Assembly: GCF_003997495.1 (NCBI RefSeq)
Contig: NZ_RZRU01000002.1
Location: 310,001 to 374,000 of the forward strand
DNA length: 64,000 bases
Direction of reading: 5' to 3'
From: Mesorhizobium sp. M7A.F.Ca.US.008.03.1.1
Lineage (GTDB): Bacteria; Pseudomonadota; Alphaproteobacteria; Rhizobiales; Rhizobiaceae
Positions 17,017 through 25,160 of this stretch are shown piece after piece. How positions within the stretch are numbered: position 1 is the first letter of the stretch; each line of letters opens with the position of its first letter. Below the pieces are notes generated by a model. The model did no database searches. It was given only the letters and a program-made list of their open reading frames with translations, and had not been told where the DNA came from. Both the position numbers and the translations under genes were made by a program.

Positions 17017-17043
17017 ATATAAGCATAACTCAAAACATTATGC
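17017..17043. promoter_or_regulatory. Putative operator of the S24 repressor (shared 18-bp motif plus dyad)
   Basis: The 18 bases ATATAAGCATAACTCAAA (17017-17034) recur exactly, in reverse orientation, at 18269-18286. Overlapping it is a dyad GCATAA-N9-TTATGC (17023-17028 and 17038-17043). The site sits 40-65 bases before the S24 repressor gene, a typical place for autoregulation. Confidence 0.6.
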
Positions 17044-17084
17044 AAGCCATTCTTTCATAGACGAGAGCCACTTTCATCGCTCAC

Positions 17085-17789
17085 ATGGGTGCCATGGCAA
17101 AAACGGAACTGTCGATCAAGGTCGGGGCGGCGATCCGCAAGGCGCGCAAGCAGCGCGGCCTGGTCATGCGCCACATTGCCGAGCACAACGACACCGATGT
17201 CGCCGCCGTCGGCAACTGGGAAACCGGCCGCAATCTGCCCAAGACCGAGAACCTCCTGAAGACCGCCGCCTTCCTGCGCGTCGACCCGGTGGCGCTGGGC
17301 CAAGGGCAGGTCGTCTTCCTCGACGATGCCGGACCGGTCGCCGATGCGGAGATCGTCACCGATGCCGGTCCGCTACCCGCCGGGTCGATGGATATCGAGG
17401 TGCTGGGCGCGGCCGTCGGCGGCGACGATGGCGATTTCACCTTCAACGGCGAGCCGGCGGGTTACGTCCAGCGCCCGCCGGGCGTGCGCAACCTGCCGAA
17501 GGTGTTCGCCCTGCACGTGCTCTCGGATTCCATGGTGCCGCGTTACGAGCCCGGCGACCTGATCTATTGCGGCGGCCGCGACGCGGTGCCCGGCGACCAT
17601 GTGGTGATCGAGATCTTCCCGGAGGAAAACGAACGCAACGGCAAGGCCTTCATCAAGAAGCTGGTCAAGCGCACCGCGGGTGAGCTGGTCGTCGAGCAGT
17701 ACAACCCGCCGAAGACGCTGACCTTCGACCGCTACGCCATAAAACACGTCTGGCGCGTGATTCCGCTGAAGGAGTTGCTAGGGTATTGA
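17085..17789 (+). CDS. XRE-family repressor with S24 (LexA/CI-like) peptidase domain
   Basis: A 234-residue protein. The N-terminal helix-turn-helix spans about residues 10-60 (AAIRKARKQRG, then AAVGNWETGRNLPK). The S24 domain covers about 105-230, with the nucleophile Ser149 in LSDSMVPRYEPGD and the general base Lys191 or Lys192 in KAFIKKLVK, so it looks able to cleave itself like CI or LexA. A second ATG three codons downstream (17094) is possible. Phage-type repressors of this class release their genes when RecA is activated. No integrase or phage structural gene is nearby, so this is a domesticated or plasmid-like control unit. Confidence 0.87.
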   Translation: MGAMAKTELSIKVGAAIRKARKQRGLVMRHIAEHNDTDVAAVGNWETGRNLPKTENLLKTAAFLRVDPVALGQGQVVFLDDAGPVADAEIVTDAGPLPAGSMDIEVLGAAVGGDDGDFTFNGEPAGYVQRPPGVRNLPKVFALHVLSDSMVPRYEPGDLIYCGGRDAVPGDHVVIEIFPEENERNGKAFIKKLVKRTAGELVVEQYNPPKTLTFDRYAIKHVWRVIPLKELLGY

Positions 17790-17805
17790 GGACGGGGCGC
17801 TCTTT

Positions 17806-17825
17806 CTTCTCCCCTGTGGGAGAAG
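17806..17825. terminator. Bidirectional hairpin terminator between convergent genes
   Basis: Arms CTTCTCCC and GGGAGAAG with a four-base loop, located between the stop of the S24 repressor and the stop of the zinc-ribbon gene. The stem sequence is the same as that of the RIME-like repeats elsewhere in the window. Confidence 0.6.
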
Positions 17826-17856
17826 GTAAAACCAGCACACTTCCTTTCGACAAAAC

Positions 17857-18159
17857 TCAAGCCCGCCGCGACCCCTCCAGCGGCACCTCGCGGTCGCTCA
17901 GCATCCGCGCTTCGCTGAGCACGCGCTGGCGCTCGTCGATGAATGCCGCCTGGATCGTAACGGTAGCGCCCGGCAGCCCGTCGGCGCGGCAGGCCGAGCA
18001 GACGATGCGGCCCGACAGGGCGGCCAGCGGCGTATTGCCCGTCACCCCGAACCGCTTCAGCTGATCGGGCCGCCACCAACGGTTGCGGCCGCAATCGGTG
18101 CACTCCACCGAGATCGAGGCCACATGCGCGACCACTGGTTCCCTGCCCGGCAATGCCAT
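17857..18159 (-). CDS. Zinc-ribbon-like small protein
   Basis: A 100-residue protein with AGGAGGGG just upstream of the ATG. It carries two CxxC pairs, ECTDCGRN near residue 20 and VCSACRADGLPG near 54, which together form a probable zinc ribbon. An Arg/Trp-rich segment follows the first pair (RWWRPDQLKRFG). It lacks membrane segments. I recall similar unnamed proteins in Rhizobiales. Its divergent promoter region contains the second copy of the 18-bp motif, so it may belong to the S24 regulon. Confidence 0.65.
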   Translation of the reverse strand: MALPGREPVVAHVASISVECTDCGRNRWWRPDQLKRFGVTGNTPLAALSGRIVCSACRADGLPGATVTIQAAFIDERQRVLSEARMLSDREVPLEGSRRA

Positions 18160-18268
18160 CGCCCCTCCTGCGTCTTTTGTTCCTGATTTGTTCGCATATT
18201 CCTGCGTTTTGCGCCGGGAGTCGAGTCGCAGTTTTCAAACAGTCCCAAAAGTTTTTCTTCTAGATTTA

Positions 18269-18286
18269 TTTGAGTTATGCTTATAT
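18269..18286. promoter_or_regulatory. Second copy of the 18-bp motif (putative S24 repressor target)
   Basis: TTTGAGTTATGCTTATAT is the exact reverse complement of the copy at 17017-17034. It lies in the divergent gap between the zinc-ribbon gene and the gene at 18345, and its TATAT could serve as a -10 box toward 18345. Confidence 0.6.
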
Positions 18287-18344
18287 TAGATCGTAAATGT
18301 GAGTCGGGGCGTGCCCCACCGCCACATCAAGTCCGGGAGTGACA

Positions 18345-18707
18345 ATGGACGCCGCCGATTTTGCCCGCGCCTGCGGTTATACCGGCGACAGCCCTGCCCT
18401 GCTTGAAGCCTTCGAAGCCATCCGCCGCAACGGCATCGCCCACGCCCGTCAGGATCACGTCAAGCGCAAGGCGGTGATCGACGAGTTGAAACAGTCGCAG
18501 GCGCTGTTCCTGGCCGCGATTGGCCCGGCGCTGTCGGCGCACGAAGCCATCGAGGACGCCGCCCGCTTCATCGCCTGCTGGCGCAACATGCCGCGCTGGC
18601 GCCAGGAGCGGCGCCTGCCCGACCTGATCAGGGCCAAGCAACAACGGCTGGTGGCGCGCTATTTTCGTCGCCATGGCCATCTTCTGTGGGCGCGCGAAGC
18701 AGCGTGA
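18345..18707 (+). CDS. Conserved hypothetical protein (120 aa)
   Basis: A mostly helical, basic protein of 120 residues. The ATG at 18345 has GGGAG six bases upstream. Helix-forming segments run through DFARACGYTGDSPALLEAF, the middle part and a Trp/Arg-rich end (WRNMPRWRQERRLPDLIR). No domain, membrane segment or catalytic motif is seen. It is expressed away from the zinc-ribbon gene, with the 18-bp motif 60 bases upstream, so control by the S24 repressor is plausible. Confidence 0.6.
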   Translation: MDAADFARACGYTGDSPALLEAFEAIRRNGIAHARQDHVKRKAVIDELKQSQALFLAAIGPALSAHEAIEDAARFIACWRNMPRWRQERRLPDLIRAKQQRLVARYFRRHGHLLWAREAA

Positions 18708-18798
18708 GGACTGGGCCAGCCATTTGCGGGTTCCATCAGCAATTTTTTCTTTCTAGACTGCACAGGGGTGGCTGATCGTTCGACGTGCATAGTGTGGA

Positions 18799-19380
18799 AT
18801 GTTCAAGACTGCCCGTTCAAAATTTCAAACCTGGATAACGGCCGGCGCGGGAACCATCGCCGCCCTGCTCGTCGCCGGCCTGATGGGCGCGTTCGGCGCC
18901 CTGCCCGCCCACGCCCCGCCGCAATTGCCGTCCGATGCCGCCATCGATGCCGGACCCTGGCGTGTCCAGCCGGTGCGCGCCTATGTCAGCCGCGCCAAGG
19001 TCTATGGCGTGCCGCTGAAACCAGGCCAGAAGGCGTTGGTGCTGGAGGCCGACATGACCAACCGCACGGCGCAATCCGACAAGGCCTATTTCAATGTCTT
19101 CAAGCCGGACGGGATCGACCTGCCCGATCCCCTGCCGATGATCGCGCTTGCTCGCGATTCGACGCTGACGCCGGAACTGCATCCCGGTATGACCGAACGC
19201 ATGGCCTATGTCTGGCCGCTTGCCCGCGACGCCGCCGTGCCGGCAAATCTTAGCTTCGGCGTCACCGCCGAAATCTTCAAGCCGCGCGACAACCTTTACG
19301 GCACGCCGGGCTGGTTCAATCCCTATCGGCTCGGCACCGTCGCCATGCCGGTCGCCGACCTGCCCGAGAGCGGCTCATGA
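18799..19380 (+). CDS. Membrane-anchored hypothetical protein, first gene of envelope operon
   Basis: A 193-residue protein with one N-terminal membrane segment (about residues 14-35, ITAGAGTIAALLVAGLMGAF), probably an uncleaved anchor, and a periplasmic beta-sandwich-like domain (VRAYVSRAKVYGVPL, VLEADMTNRTAQ). The pattern resembles DUF4352-like Ig folds with a loaded N-terminal helix. The stop overlaps the next start (ATGA), so it forms an operon with two similar genes. Its function is unknown. Confidence 0.65.
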   Translation: MFKTARSKFQTWITAGAGTIAALLVAGLMGAFGALPAHAPPQLPSDAAIDAGPWRVQPVRAYVSRAKVYGVPLKPGQKALVLEADMTNRTAQSDKAYFNVFKPDGIDLPDPLPMIALARDSTLTPELHPGMTERMAYVWPLARDAAVPANLSFGVTAEIFKPRDNLYGTPGWFNPYRLGTVAMPVADLPESGS

Positions 19381-20006
19381 AGATCCGGGCCATCGGCAAT
19401 CTCCTGATCCTATGCGCCACCGTGGCGCTCAGCTACGGCATGCAGGTGTCGAAGCCGCACTATGCCGAGCTCACCGCACCGATCCCGATCGATGGCGCCA
19501 TGCACGACACGGTGCGGGCGCGCAGCTTCGATGTCCGCCTCGACAAGGTGGTCTTTGCGCGAACGCTGAAGACCAACCAGTTCGGCCAGGAAAGGCTGCT
19601 GACCACCAGCGGCCTGTGGGCGGTGGTGACGGCCGATCTCACCGCCACCAGCACCTCCACCACGGTGGCCGGCGGCACCTGGCAAGGCCCGACCGGCCTG
19701 CGCTACCACCACACGGAGCGACTCAGCTATCGCCAGGACATGCCGCCGCATGCCGTCGATCCGGATTTGGAAAGAAACGGCCTGTTCGTGTTCGAGGTAC
19801 CGCCGGACCAGATCCGCGGCGCCAGCCTGCTGGTCGCCGCGCGCCGCTTCGCCCCGCTCGACGCCCAAGCCCGCATCAGCCTCGACGCGGTACCGACCGG
19901 CGCCGACGGCCAGCCGACAGATGTCTTGCCGCTATACGATCTCGACGCCCCTGCACCACCGCAGGGCCAGACACAGCAGGGCCAGACGCAGCAGGGCAAG
20001 ACATGA
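19377..20006 (+). CDS. Membrane-anchored hypothetical protein, second gene of envelope operon
   Basis: A 209-residue protein with an N-terminal hydrophobic segment (about 6-20) and a periplasmic domain that repeats the logic of the first gene: ARSFDVRLDKVVFARTLK, then a strand LWAVVTADLTATS. The last 25 residues are Pro/Gln/Gly-rich with the unit QGQTQ repeated. It overlaps both neighbours by four bases. No family is recognised, but the three genes look like diverged paralogues. Confidence 0.65.
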   Translation: MKIRAIGNLLILCATVALSYGMQVSKPHYAELTAPIPIDGAMHDTVRARSFDVRLDKVVFARTLKTNQFGQERLLTTSGLWAVVTADLTATSTSTTVAGGTWQGPTGLRYHHTERLSYRQDMPPHAVDPDLERNGLFVFEVPPDQIRGASLLVAARRFAPLDAQARISLDAVPTGADGQPTDVLPLYDLDAPAPPQGQTQQGQTQQGKT

Positions 20007-20572
20007 GCACGGTTTCAACCGACATAGACCCAGCCAGCGGTGGCGAGACAAAATGGCGTCGGCGCGGTCTTGTCGCACTCGCCATCCTGTTGCCGCTGAC
20101 GCTGGCCGAAACGAGCTATGACAGCGTCCGCGAATGGCTGCACGGCGAAGACCTCATCGCCAGGGATGTCGAATTTGGCCAATCCATGCCGTTCGGCGGC
20201 AGTGACTGGCGGCTGGCCGATTTGCGCGGCGGTAAGGCCGGCCGCTTGCCCGACCACGCCTTCGCCGTCATCGCCACCTTCTCCGTGACGGTTGGCGACC
20301 CCGATCTGCAAAAGCAGTGGCTGGGCTGCAAGGTGATGCTGACCGACGCCGCCGGGCGCCGCTGGCTGCCCGACTTCATCTCCGGCGTCAGCCTGCCGGA
20401 CGGCGTGATGAACTGCACCTCGGCGATCTTCTCCGGCGCCAAGAAGGGCGACATCATCACCGTCGGCGAAACCTTCATCGTGCCCGAGGATGCAGTCAAG
20501 ACCATCCGCCCGGCTGTTGGGCTGGGCAGCGAACGGCCCTGGTATTTGCGTTTTCAGCGGCCGCCGAAGTAG
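20003..20572 (+). CDS. Membrane-anchored hypothetical protein, third gene of envelope operon
   Basis: A 189-residue protein whose ATG overlaps the preceding stop (ATGA). It has a cytoplasmic N-terminus with WRRRG, a membrane helix (about 22-38), and a periplasmic domain with two Cys (QWLGCKVML and VMNCTSAIF) that may pair. The end VEDAVKTIRP-like strand (IVPEDAVKTIRPAVGLG) resembles the other two proteins. The operon faces a convergent polytopic membrane protein, with which it may work. The role is unknown. Confidence 0.65.
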   Translation: MSTVSTDIDPASGGETKWRRRGLVALAILLPLTLAETSYDSVREWLHGEDLIARDVEFGQSMPFGGSDWRLADLRGGKAGRLPDHAFAVIATFSVTVGDPDLQKQWLGCKVMLTDAAGRRWLPDFISGVSLPDGVMNCTSAIFSGAKKGDIITVGETFIVPEDAVKTIRPAVGLGSERPWYLRFQRPPK

Positions 20573-20584
20573 CTCCGACGCTGA

Positions 20585-20755
20585 CGCCCCCCTCTCTACG
20601 TCTCTATACGGGGAGAGGGTAAGGGTGAGGGGCTGCGCCAACGCTACGGCAAGTGGCTTTCGAGCCTGACCTCCAGGTTCTCAATTCTGCCGCGTAGGCA
20701 CCGCCCCTCATCCGCCTGCCGGCACCTTCTCCCCGTATAGGGACGGGGAGAAGGG
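20585..20755. repeat. RIME-like palindromic intergenic repeat
   Basis: The outer arms CTCTATACGGGGAGAGGGTA and CCTTCTCCCCGTATAGGGAC are complementary over most of their length, with GGTGAGGGG / CCCCTCATCC inside. The same blocks occur at 15.7 kb and 48.1 kb. The element fills the gap between convergent genes and may act as a terminator hairpin. Confidence 0.75.
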
Positions 20756-20789
20756 AAGCGCTCCAACACCCTCGCCCTACCCCGCAGCC

Positions 20790-22076
20790 TCAACCTTTTC
20801 CGCCCCCCTTCGCCATCGAAAACGCCGTCTCCAGCACGGCGGCGAGAAAGCAGATGCGCAGCGGCTCGATCAGGATGCCGGTGGAGGAATCCTGGAACGG
20901 GCTGCCGAACAGCAGCGTCACGCCATGCGAAAAAATCTGCCAGACGTCGAGCTCGTGCGGGCCGATCAGCCGCGTCGCCCACAGCCATAGCCAGGCAGCG
21001 CCCCAGTCGAGCAGGCGGTAACCGACGACCAGCGTGCACAACAGCACCAGGCTGGAGCTCACCGTCAGCCGCACGCCGTTGGCGATCGGCAGATAGCGCG
21101 AGCGGTAGCCGGCGATGAAATGCTCGACGAAATCGCGCAGGAATTTCGGCAGGCCGGCATAGCGCTGGCCGGCGCGCTCCAGCCGACCGTGCACGCGCAT
21201 CAGGGCAGCATCGTCGCGCACGTCATAGCCATAGATCAGCGCCGCCATCACCAGCCAGATCAGCGGCAGAAGCATGAAGAAGAACAGGTTGATCGCCACC
21301 GTCGACGGCGCGATCGACTCGACCGGCACCATGGGTGCGGCCGATGCCATCGGCACCGGGCTCGCCAGCCCGTCGACTGACGCTTGCAGGGCCGACCAGA
21401 AATTGCGGCTCATCAGCCATTGCAGCGCCGTGTCCTTCCAGCGGCTGATCACATAGAGGCCGACGAAGATCCAGTTGGTCTCGCAGATCACCACGACGAT
21501 CTGCCAGAACGAGGCGGCACTTGTTTTAGCCTGCATGAATTTAGCCAGCCGGCGGATCAGCCACGACACCGCCACGGAGACCAGCAGCCAGCGTGAATCG
21601 AGCACGTCGAGCACATTGGCGCTCTGGCCGAAATCGGCCTGGTCGAGCGTCGCACGCGAATATTGCCGCACGATGTCGCCCAGAAATCCCCAGGCGGCGT
21701 AATAGGCGAAGAACGGCAGCAGCGCGATGGTGATCATGCGCACCAGCCGCGAGCCGCGCCGGTCCGCCTCGGCACCCGGCTCCGTTTGCGCCTCAGCGGT
21801 TGCGGCCTTGTCGGCGCTGCGCTGCGCGGCCAGCACATGCGGCAGGCCGGGGCGCAGCACATGGAACATCGCCACCGTCACCACCAGCTGCGCCAGCGCC
21901 ACCAGGGTCAGCATGGCCAGCCCGGCGAAATGATTGGCCAGCGCCACGCGTGCCGCCAGTTGCATCAGGAGATCGCCGACCAGCACGCCGATCAGCACCA
22001 GTGCCATGAGCTGCGGCCAGAATCGCCGCAGCAGCGAAAAACCTAGGGTGATCGGTCTGATCATATCGGCAAACAT
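20790..22076 (-). CDS. Polytopic inner-membrane protein of unknown function
   Basis: A 428-residue protein with around eight hydrophobic segments (for example residues 16-36, 50-70, 110-130, 160-175, 270-295, 335-355). A cytoplasmic loop rich in Arg and Glu lies near 90-105 and another near 300-330. No transport or enzymatic motif is recognised. It is convergent with the three-gene envelope operon across a repeat element, and together they may form one uncharacterised envelope system. Confidence 0.65.
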   Translation of the reverse strand: MFADMIRPITLGFSLLRRFWPQLMALVLIGVLVGDLLMQLAARVALANHFAGLAMLTLVALAQLVVTVAMFHVLRPGLPHVLAAQRSADKAATAEAQTEPGAEADRRGSRLVRMITIALLPFFAYYAAWGFLGDIVRQYSRATLDQADFGQSANVLDVLDSRWLLVSVAVSWLIRRLAKFMQAKTSAASFWQIVVVICETNWIFVGLYVISRWKDTALQWLMSRNFWSALQASVDGLASPVPMASAAPMVPVESIAPSTVAINLFFFMLLPLIWLVMAALIYGYDVRDDAALMRVHGRLERAGQRYAGLPKFLRDFVEHFIAGYRSRYLPIANGVRLTVSSSLVLLCTLVVGYRLLDWGAAWLWLWATRLIGPHELDVWQIFSHGVTLLFGSPFQDSSTGILIEPLRICFLAAVLETAFSMAKGGGKG

Positions 22077-22178
22077 GAGGTTCTCTCACGATGCCACCCG
22101 CCAAAACCTTTCTAGCAAAGCATGATTGTTTTGCAAGGAATGGGGAGGGGGTCACCTATCAGGGGGAGGTGCGAGGCG

Positions 22179-22332
22179 CCCCCCTCTGTCCTGCCGGACA
22201 TCTCCCCCTCAAGGGGGGAGATCGGCAGTTTCGTCCTCGCCGCTTTCCCTTCAATGTTGAAAATTGGCGAAAGCAGTCATGACATCCAATCTCCCCCCTT
22301 GAGGGGGAGATGTCCGGCAGGACAGAGGGGGG
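22179..22332. repeat. 154-bp palindromic repeat, copy 1 (44-bp perfect arms)
   Basis: Left arm 22179-22222 and right arm 22289-22332 are perfect reverse complements over 44 bases, around a 66-base spacer. The arms read inward from CCCCCCTCTGTCCTGCCGG. An element with the same arms and spacer length lies at 24975-25128. This copy lies just downstream of the permease gene that ends the sugar ABC operon. Confidence 0.9.
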
Positions 22333-22355
22333 GGTAAGGGCAGGCCTTCCGTCCC

Positions 22356-23372
22356 TCACCGTCTCACCCGCGATTTCAGCCAGCGATCAAACGCCACCGC
22401 CAGGATCAGGATCAGCCCGATGACGATGCTTTGCGTATACGACGATACGTTGTTGAACTGCAGCCCGTTCTGCAGCACGCCGATGAGCGCCGCGCCCACC
22501 ACCGTGCCGCCGACAGAGCCGATGCCGCCGAACAGCGAGGTGCCGCCGATGACGACGGCCGAGATGACCGTCAGCTCGTAGCCGATGCCGGCGACCGCTT
22601 CCGAGGAGTTCAGCCGCGCCGACAGCACGAAGGCGGCGAGCCCGGCGAAGAAGCCGACGATGACATAGACCGAGACCAGGATACGGTCGACGCGCAGGCC
22701 CGACAGCCGCGCCGCTTCCGCATTGCCGCCGACGGCATAGACGGCGCGGCCGTAGCGGGTATAGCGCAGCACGATGTGGCACAGGATGGCGGCCGCCGCG
22801 AAGATCAGCGCCGGCACCGGCACGGGGCCGATCAGCCCGGTGCCGAACCAGCGCATCGAGGCGTCGAAGCCCGAGATCGGGCCGCCATTGGAGATGGTCA
22901 GCGTCAGGCCGCGAAACACCGTCAGCCCGCCCAGCGTGACGACGAAGGGCGGCACCTTCAGCCGGGTGATGACAAGCCCCTGCACTCCGCCTGCGGCGGC
23001 ACCCACCACGACGGCGGCCAAAAGGGCGGCGAACCAGCCGAAACCTTGCGTGCCGGAGGTCGACAGCGACAGTGTGTTGGCCGAGCCGCCCTTGGCGACC
23101 ACAGCGGCGACCATGCCGCAGAAGGCGAGCAGCGAGCCGACCGACAGGTCGATGCCGGCGGTGAGGATGACGAAGGTCATGCCGAGCGCGATCAGCCCGG
23201 TGATCGATATCTGCCGCGTGATGTTGAACAGGTTGATCGGATCCATGAAGCTCGGCTTCAGCACGGTGAAGACGATGATCAGCGCCACCAGGAACAGCAG
23301 CGGTCCGAAGCTCATCAAAAGCCGCGCGAAATTGATGCCGCCGCGCTGATCCTGTTCCCCCGCCACGCTCAT
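22356..23372 (-). CDS. Sugar ABC transporter permease (RbsC family)
   Basis: A 338-residue permease with about ten membrane helices. The family signatures are visible: FNITRQISITGLIALGMTFVILTAGIDLSVGS near the N-terminus and the late SLFGGIGSVGGTVVGAALIG. The start overlaps the stop of the ATPase gene by four bases (ATGA). Together with the ATPase and binding protein it forms a ribose/xylose-type importer. The sugar cannot be assigned. Confidence 0.92.
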   Translation of the reverse strand: MSVAGEQDQRGGINFARLLMSFGPLLFLVALIIVFTVLKPSFMDPINLFNITRQISITGLIALGMTFVILTAGIDLSVGSLLAFCGMVAAVVAKGGSANTLSLSTSGTQGFGWFAALLAAVVVGAAAGGVQGLVITRLKVPPFVVTLGGLTVFRGLTLTISNGGPISGFDASMRWFGTGLIGPVPVPALIFAAAAILCHIVLRYTRYGRAVYAVGGNAEAARLSGLRVDRILVSVYVIVGFFAGLAAFVLSARLNSSEAVAGIGYELTVISAVVIGGTSLFGGIGSVGGTVVGAALIGVLQNGLQFNNVSSYTQSIVIGLILILAVAFDRWLKSRVRR

Positions 23373-24934
23373 AGTGTCTCCTTGCGGTCGAGTGCCATCA
23401 GTTCCATCAGTCTTTCCTCGTTTGCCTCGACGCCCGGCATCTGGCCGGTGATGCGTCCCCGGCGCATGGTGACGATGCGGTCCGACACCGCCAGCACCTC
23501 CGGCAATTCGGACGAGATCATCATCACCGCAATGCCGCGCGCCGCAAGCTGCACCAGGATCTGGTGTACTTCCGTCTTGGCGCCGACATCGACGCCGCGC
23601 GTCGGCTCGTCGACGATCAGCACCTTGGGATCGCGCGCCAGCCAGCGCGCCAGGATCACCTTTTGCTGGTTGCCGCCGGACAGGCCCTCGATCGCCTGCT
23701 CGGCCGAGGCCATGCGGATCGACAGCATCTTGCGAAACCCGGCCAGCGCATCGCGCTCGCGCCGCTCAGCCATGAAGCCGAAACCGTTGCTGAAGCTGCC
23801 CAGCGAAGCAATGGAGAAATTCGGCAGGATGCCCAGCGCGGCAAAGATAGCCTGGTGCTTGCGGTCCTCCGGCACCAGGCCGATGCCGAGAGCGATCGCG
23901 TCGGCTGGCGAGGCCGGCGCGATCTTGATACCGTCGAGCGTGATGGTTCCGGCCGCGATGCGGTCGGCCCCAAAAATGGCGCGCGCCAGTTCCGTGCGGC
24001 CCGAGCCGACGAGACCGGCAACGCCGAGGATTTCACCGGCCTTGAGATCGATGTCGACGCCGTCTAGCACGATGGCGTGGGGCGCCTCGGGGTCGCGTAC
24101 GGTGCGCAGGCCGCGCACCGACAGCACGACATCGCCGGCCGCCGCGCGTTGCGCCGGCCGGGCGTAGAGCTCGGACGCCGCGCGGCCGACCATCTTCTCG
24201 ATGATTTTGGGCAGGGCGATCGGTCCACCCTCACGGTCGAGATGTCCGGCCAGCCGCCCGTCGCGCAGCACCGTCATGCGATCGCATATGGCGGACGCTT
24301 CCTCCAGCCGGTGGGTGACGAACATGATGGCGACCTTGTCCTTGCGCAGCCGATCCATGATCGACAGCAGCCGCTGCACCTCGGTCTCGGTCAGCGCCGA
24401 GGTCGGCTCGTCCATGATGATCAGCCGGCTTTTCAGCGACAGGGCGCGGGCGATCTCGACCAGTTGCTGTTCGGCCACCGACAGCGCCGACACCGGCGTC
24501 ATCGGATCTATGGAGAGACCGACGCGGGCAATGATCGCACGCGACTCTTGCTCCATGCGCCTCCAGCTCACCAGCCCGAACCGGCCGATCGGCGCGCGGC
24601 CGATAAAGATATTCTCCGCCACAGTCAGCGTCGGGATCAGGCTCAGTTCCTGGTAGATGGTGACAATGCCGAGCCGCTTGGCATCCTGCGGGCTGGACGG
24701 ATGATAATCGGCACCGTCGAAAATGATGCGGCCGCCCGACGGCGGCATGACGCCCGAGAGGATTTTCAAGAGCGTCGATTTGCCGGCGCCGTTCTCGCCC
24801 AGCAGGCCGAGGATCTCGCCGGGGCGGATATCGAGCGAGACATCGCTGAGCGCGGTCACGCCCGAGAAATGCTTGGTGATGCCTTCGACGGCAAGCAGGA
24901 TGGGTGATGGCGAGGATGCTTCAGCCAATGACAA
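23369..24934 (-). CDS. Sugar ABC transporter ATP-binding protein (RbsA/XylG type, two ABC domains)
   Basis: A 521-residue tandem ATPase. The first half has Walker A GENGAGKST near residue 48, the signature SVAEQQLVEIARA and Walker B LIIMDEPT. The second half has a degenerate Walker A (GLVGSGRTEL), the signature LSGGNQQKVILARWL and Walker B VLIVDEPTRGVD. This is the usual arrangement of RbsA-type proteins, with one weakened site. It is the middle gene of the operon. A 154-bp repeat separates it from the binding-protein gene. Confidence 0.93.
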   Translation of the reverse strand: MSLAEASSPSPILLAVEGITKHFSGVTALSDVSLDIRPGEILGLLGENGAGKSTLLKILSGVMPPSGGRIIFDGADYHPSSPQDAKRLGIVTIYQELSLIPTLTVAENIFIGRAPIGRFGLVSWRRMEQESRAIIARVGLSIDPMTPVSALSVAEQQLVEIARALSLKSRLIIMDEPTSALTETEVQRLLSIMDRLRKDKVAIMFVTHRLEEASAICDRMTVLRDGRLAGHLDREGGPIALPKIIEKMVGRAASELYARPAQRAAAGDVVLSVRGLRTVRDPEAPHAIVLDGVDIDLKAGEILGVAGLVGSGRTELARAIFGADRIAAGTITLDGIKIAPASPADAIALGIGLVPEDRKHQAIFAALGILPNFSIASLGSFSNGFGFMAERRERDALAGFRKMLSIRMASAEQAIEGLSGGNQQKVILARWLARDPKVLIVDEPTRGVDVGAKTEVHQILVQLAARGIAVMMISSELPEVLAVSDRIVTMRRGRITGQMPGVEANEERLMELMALDRKETL

Positions 24935-24974
24935 AGGTCCCTCCCTTTATGCAGTTCATGTCGGCGCTTGAACA

Positions 24975-25128
24975 CCCCCCTCTGTCCTGCCGGACATCTC
25001 CCCCTCAAGGGGGGAGATTGGCAGCTTCGCCTTCGCTGCTTTTTCTTCAACGTTGAAAATTGGCGAAAGCAGAAGCGACATCCGATCTCCCCCCTTGAGG
25101 GGGAGATGTCCGGCAGGACAGAGGGGGG
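24975..25128. repeat. 154-bp palindromic repeat, copy 2 (44-bp perfect arms)
   Basis: Left arm 24975-25018 and right arm 25085-25128 are perfect reverse complements of 44 bases, identical to the arms of copy 1. The 66-base spacer differs from copy 1 at about a quarter of positions. It lies between the binding-protein and ATPase genes of one operon and could fold into a very stable hairpin in the mRNA. Confidence 0.9.
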
Positions 25129-25160
25129 TGCTGTCCCGCCGGCTTGTCAACCGTAAGCGC

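Noticed and set aside
17085..17789. LexA, the SOS repressor itself
   Set aside because: The N-terminal DNA-binding part is XRE-like rather than LexA's winged helix, so it is a CI-type repressor.
13970..18707. A prophage
   Set aside because: There is an S24 repressor, but no integrase, terminase, capsid, tail, lysis gene or att-like direct repeats.
22431..24167. A 578-residue forward frame opposite the sugar ABC genes
   Set aside because: The ABC permease and ATPase on the other strand explain the coding signal. This is an antisense shadow.
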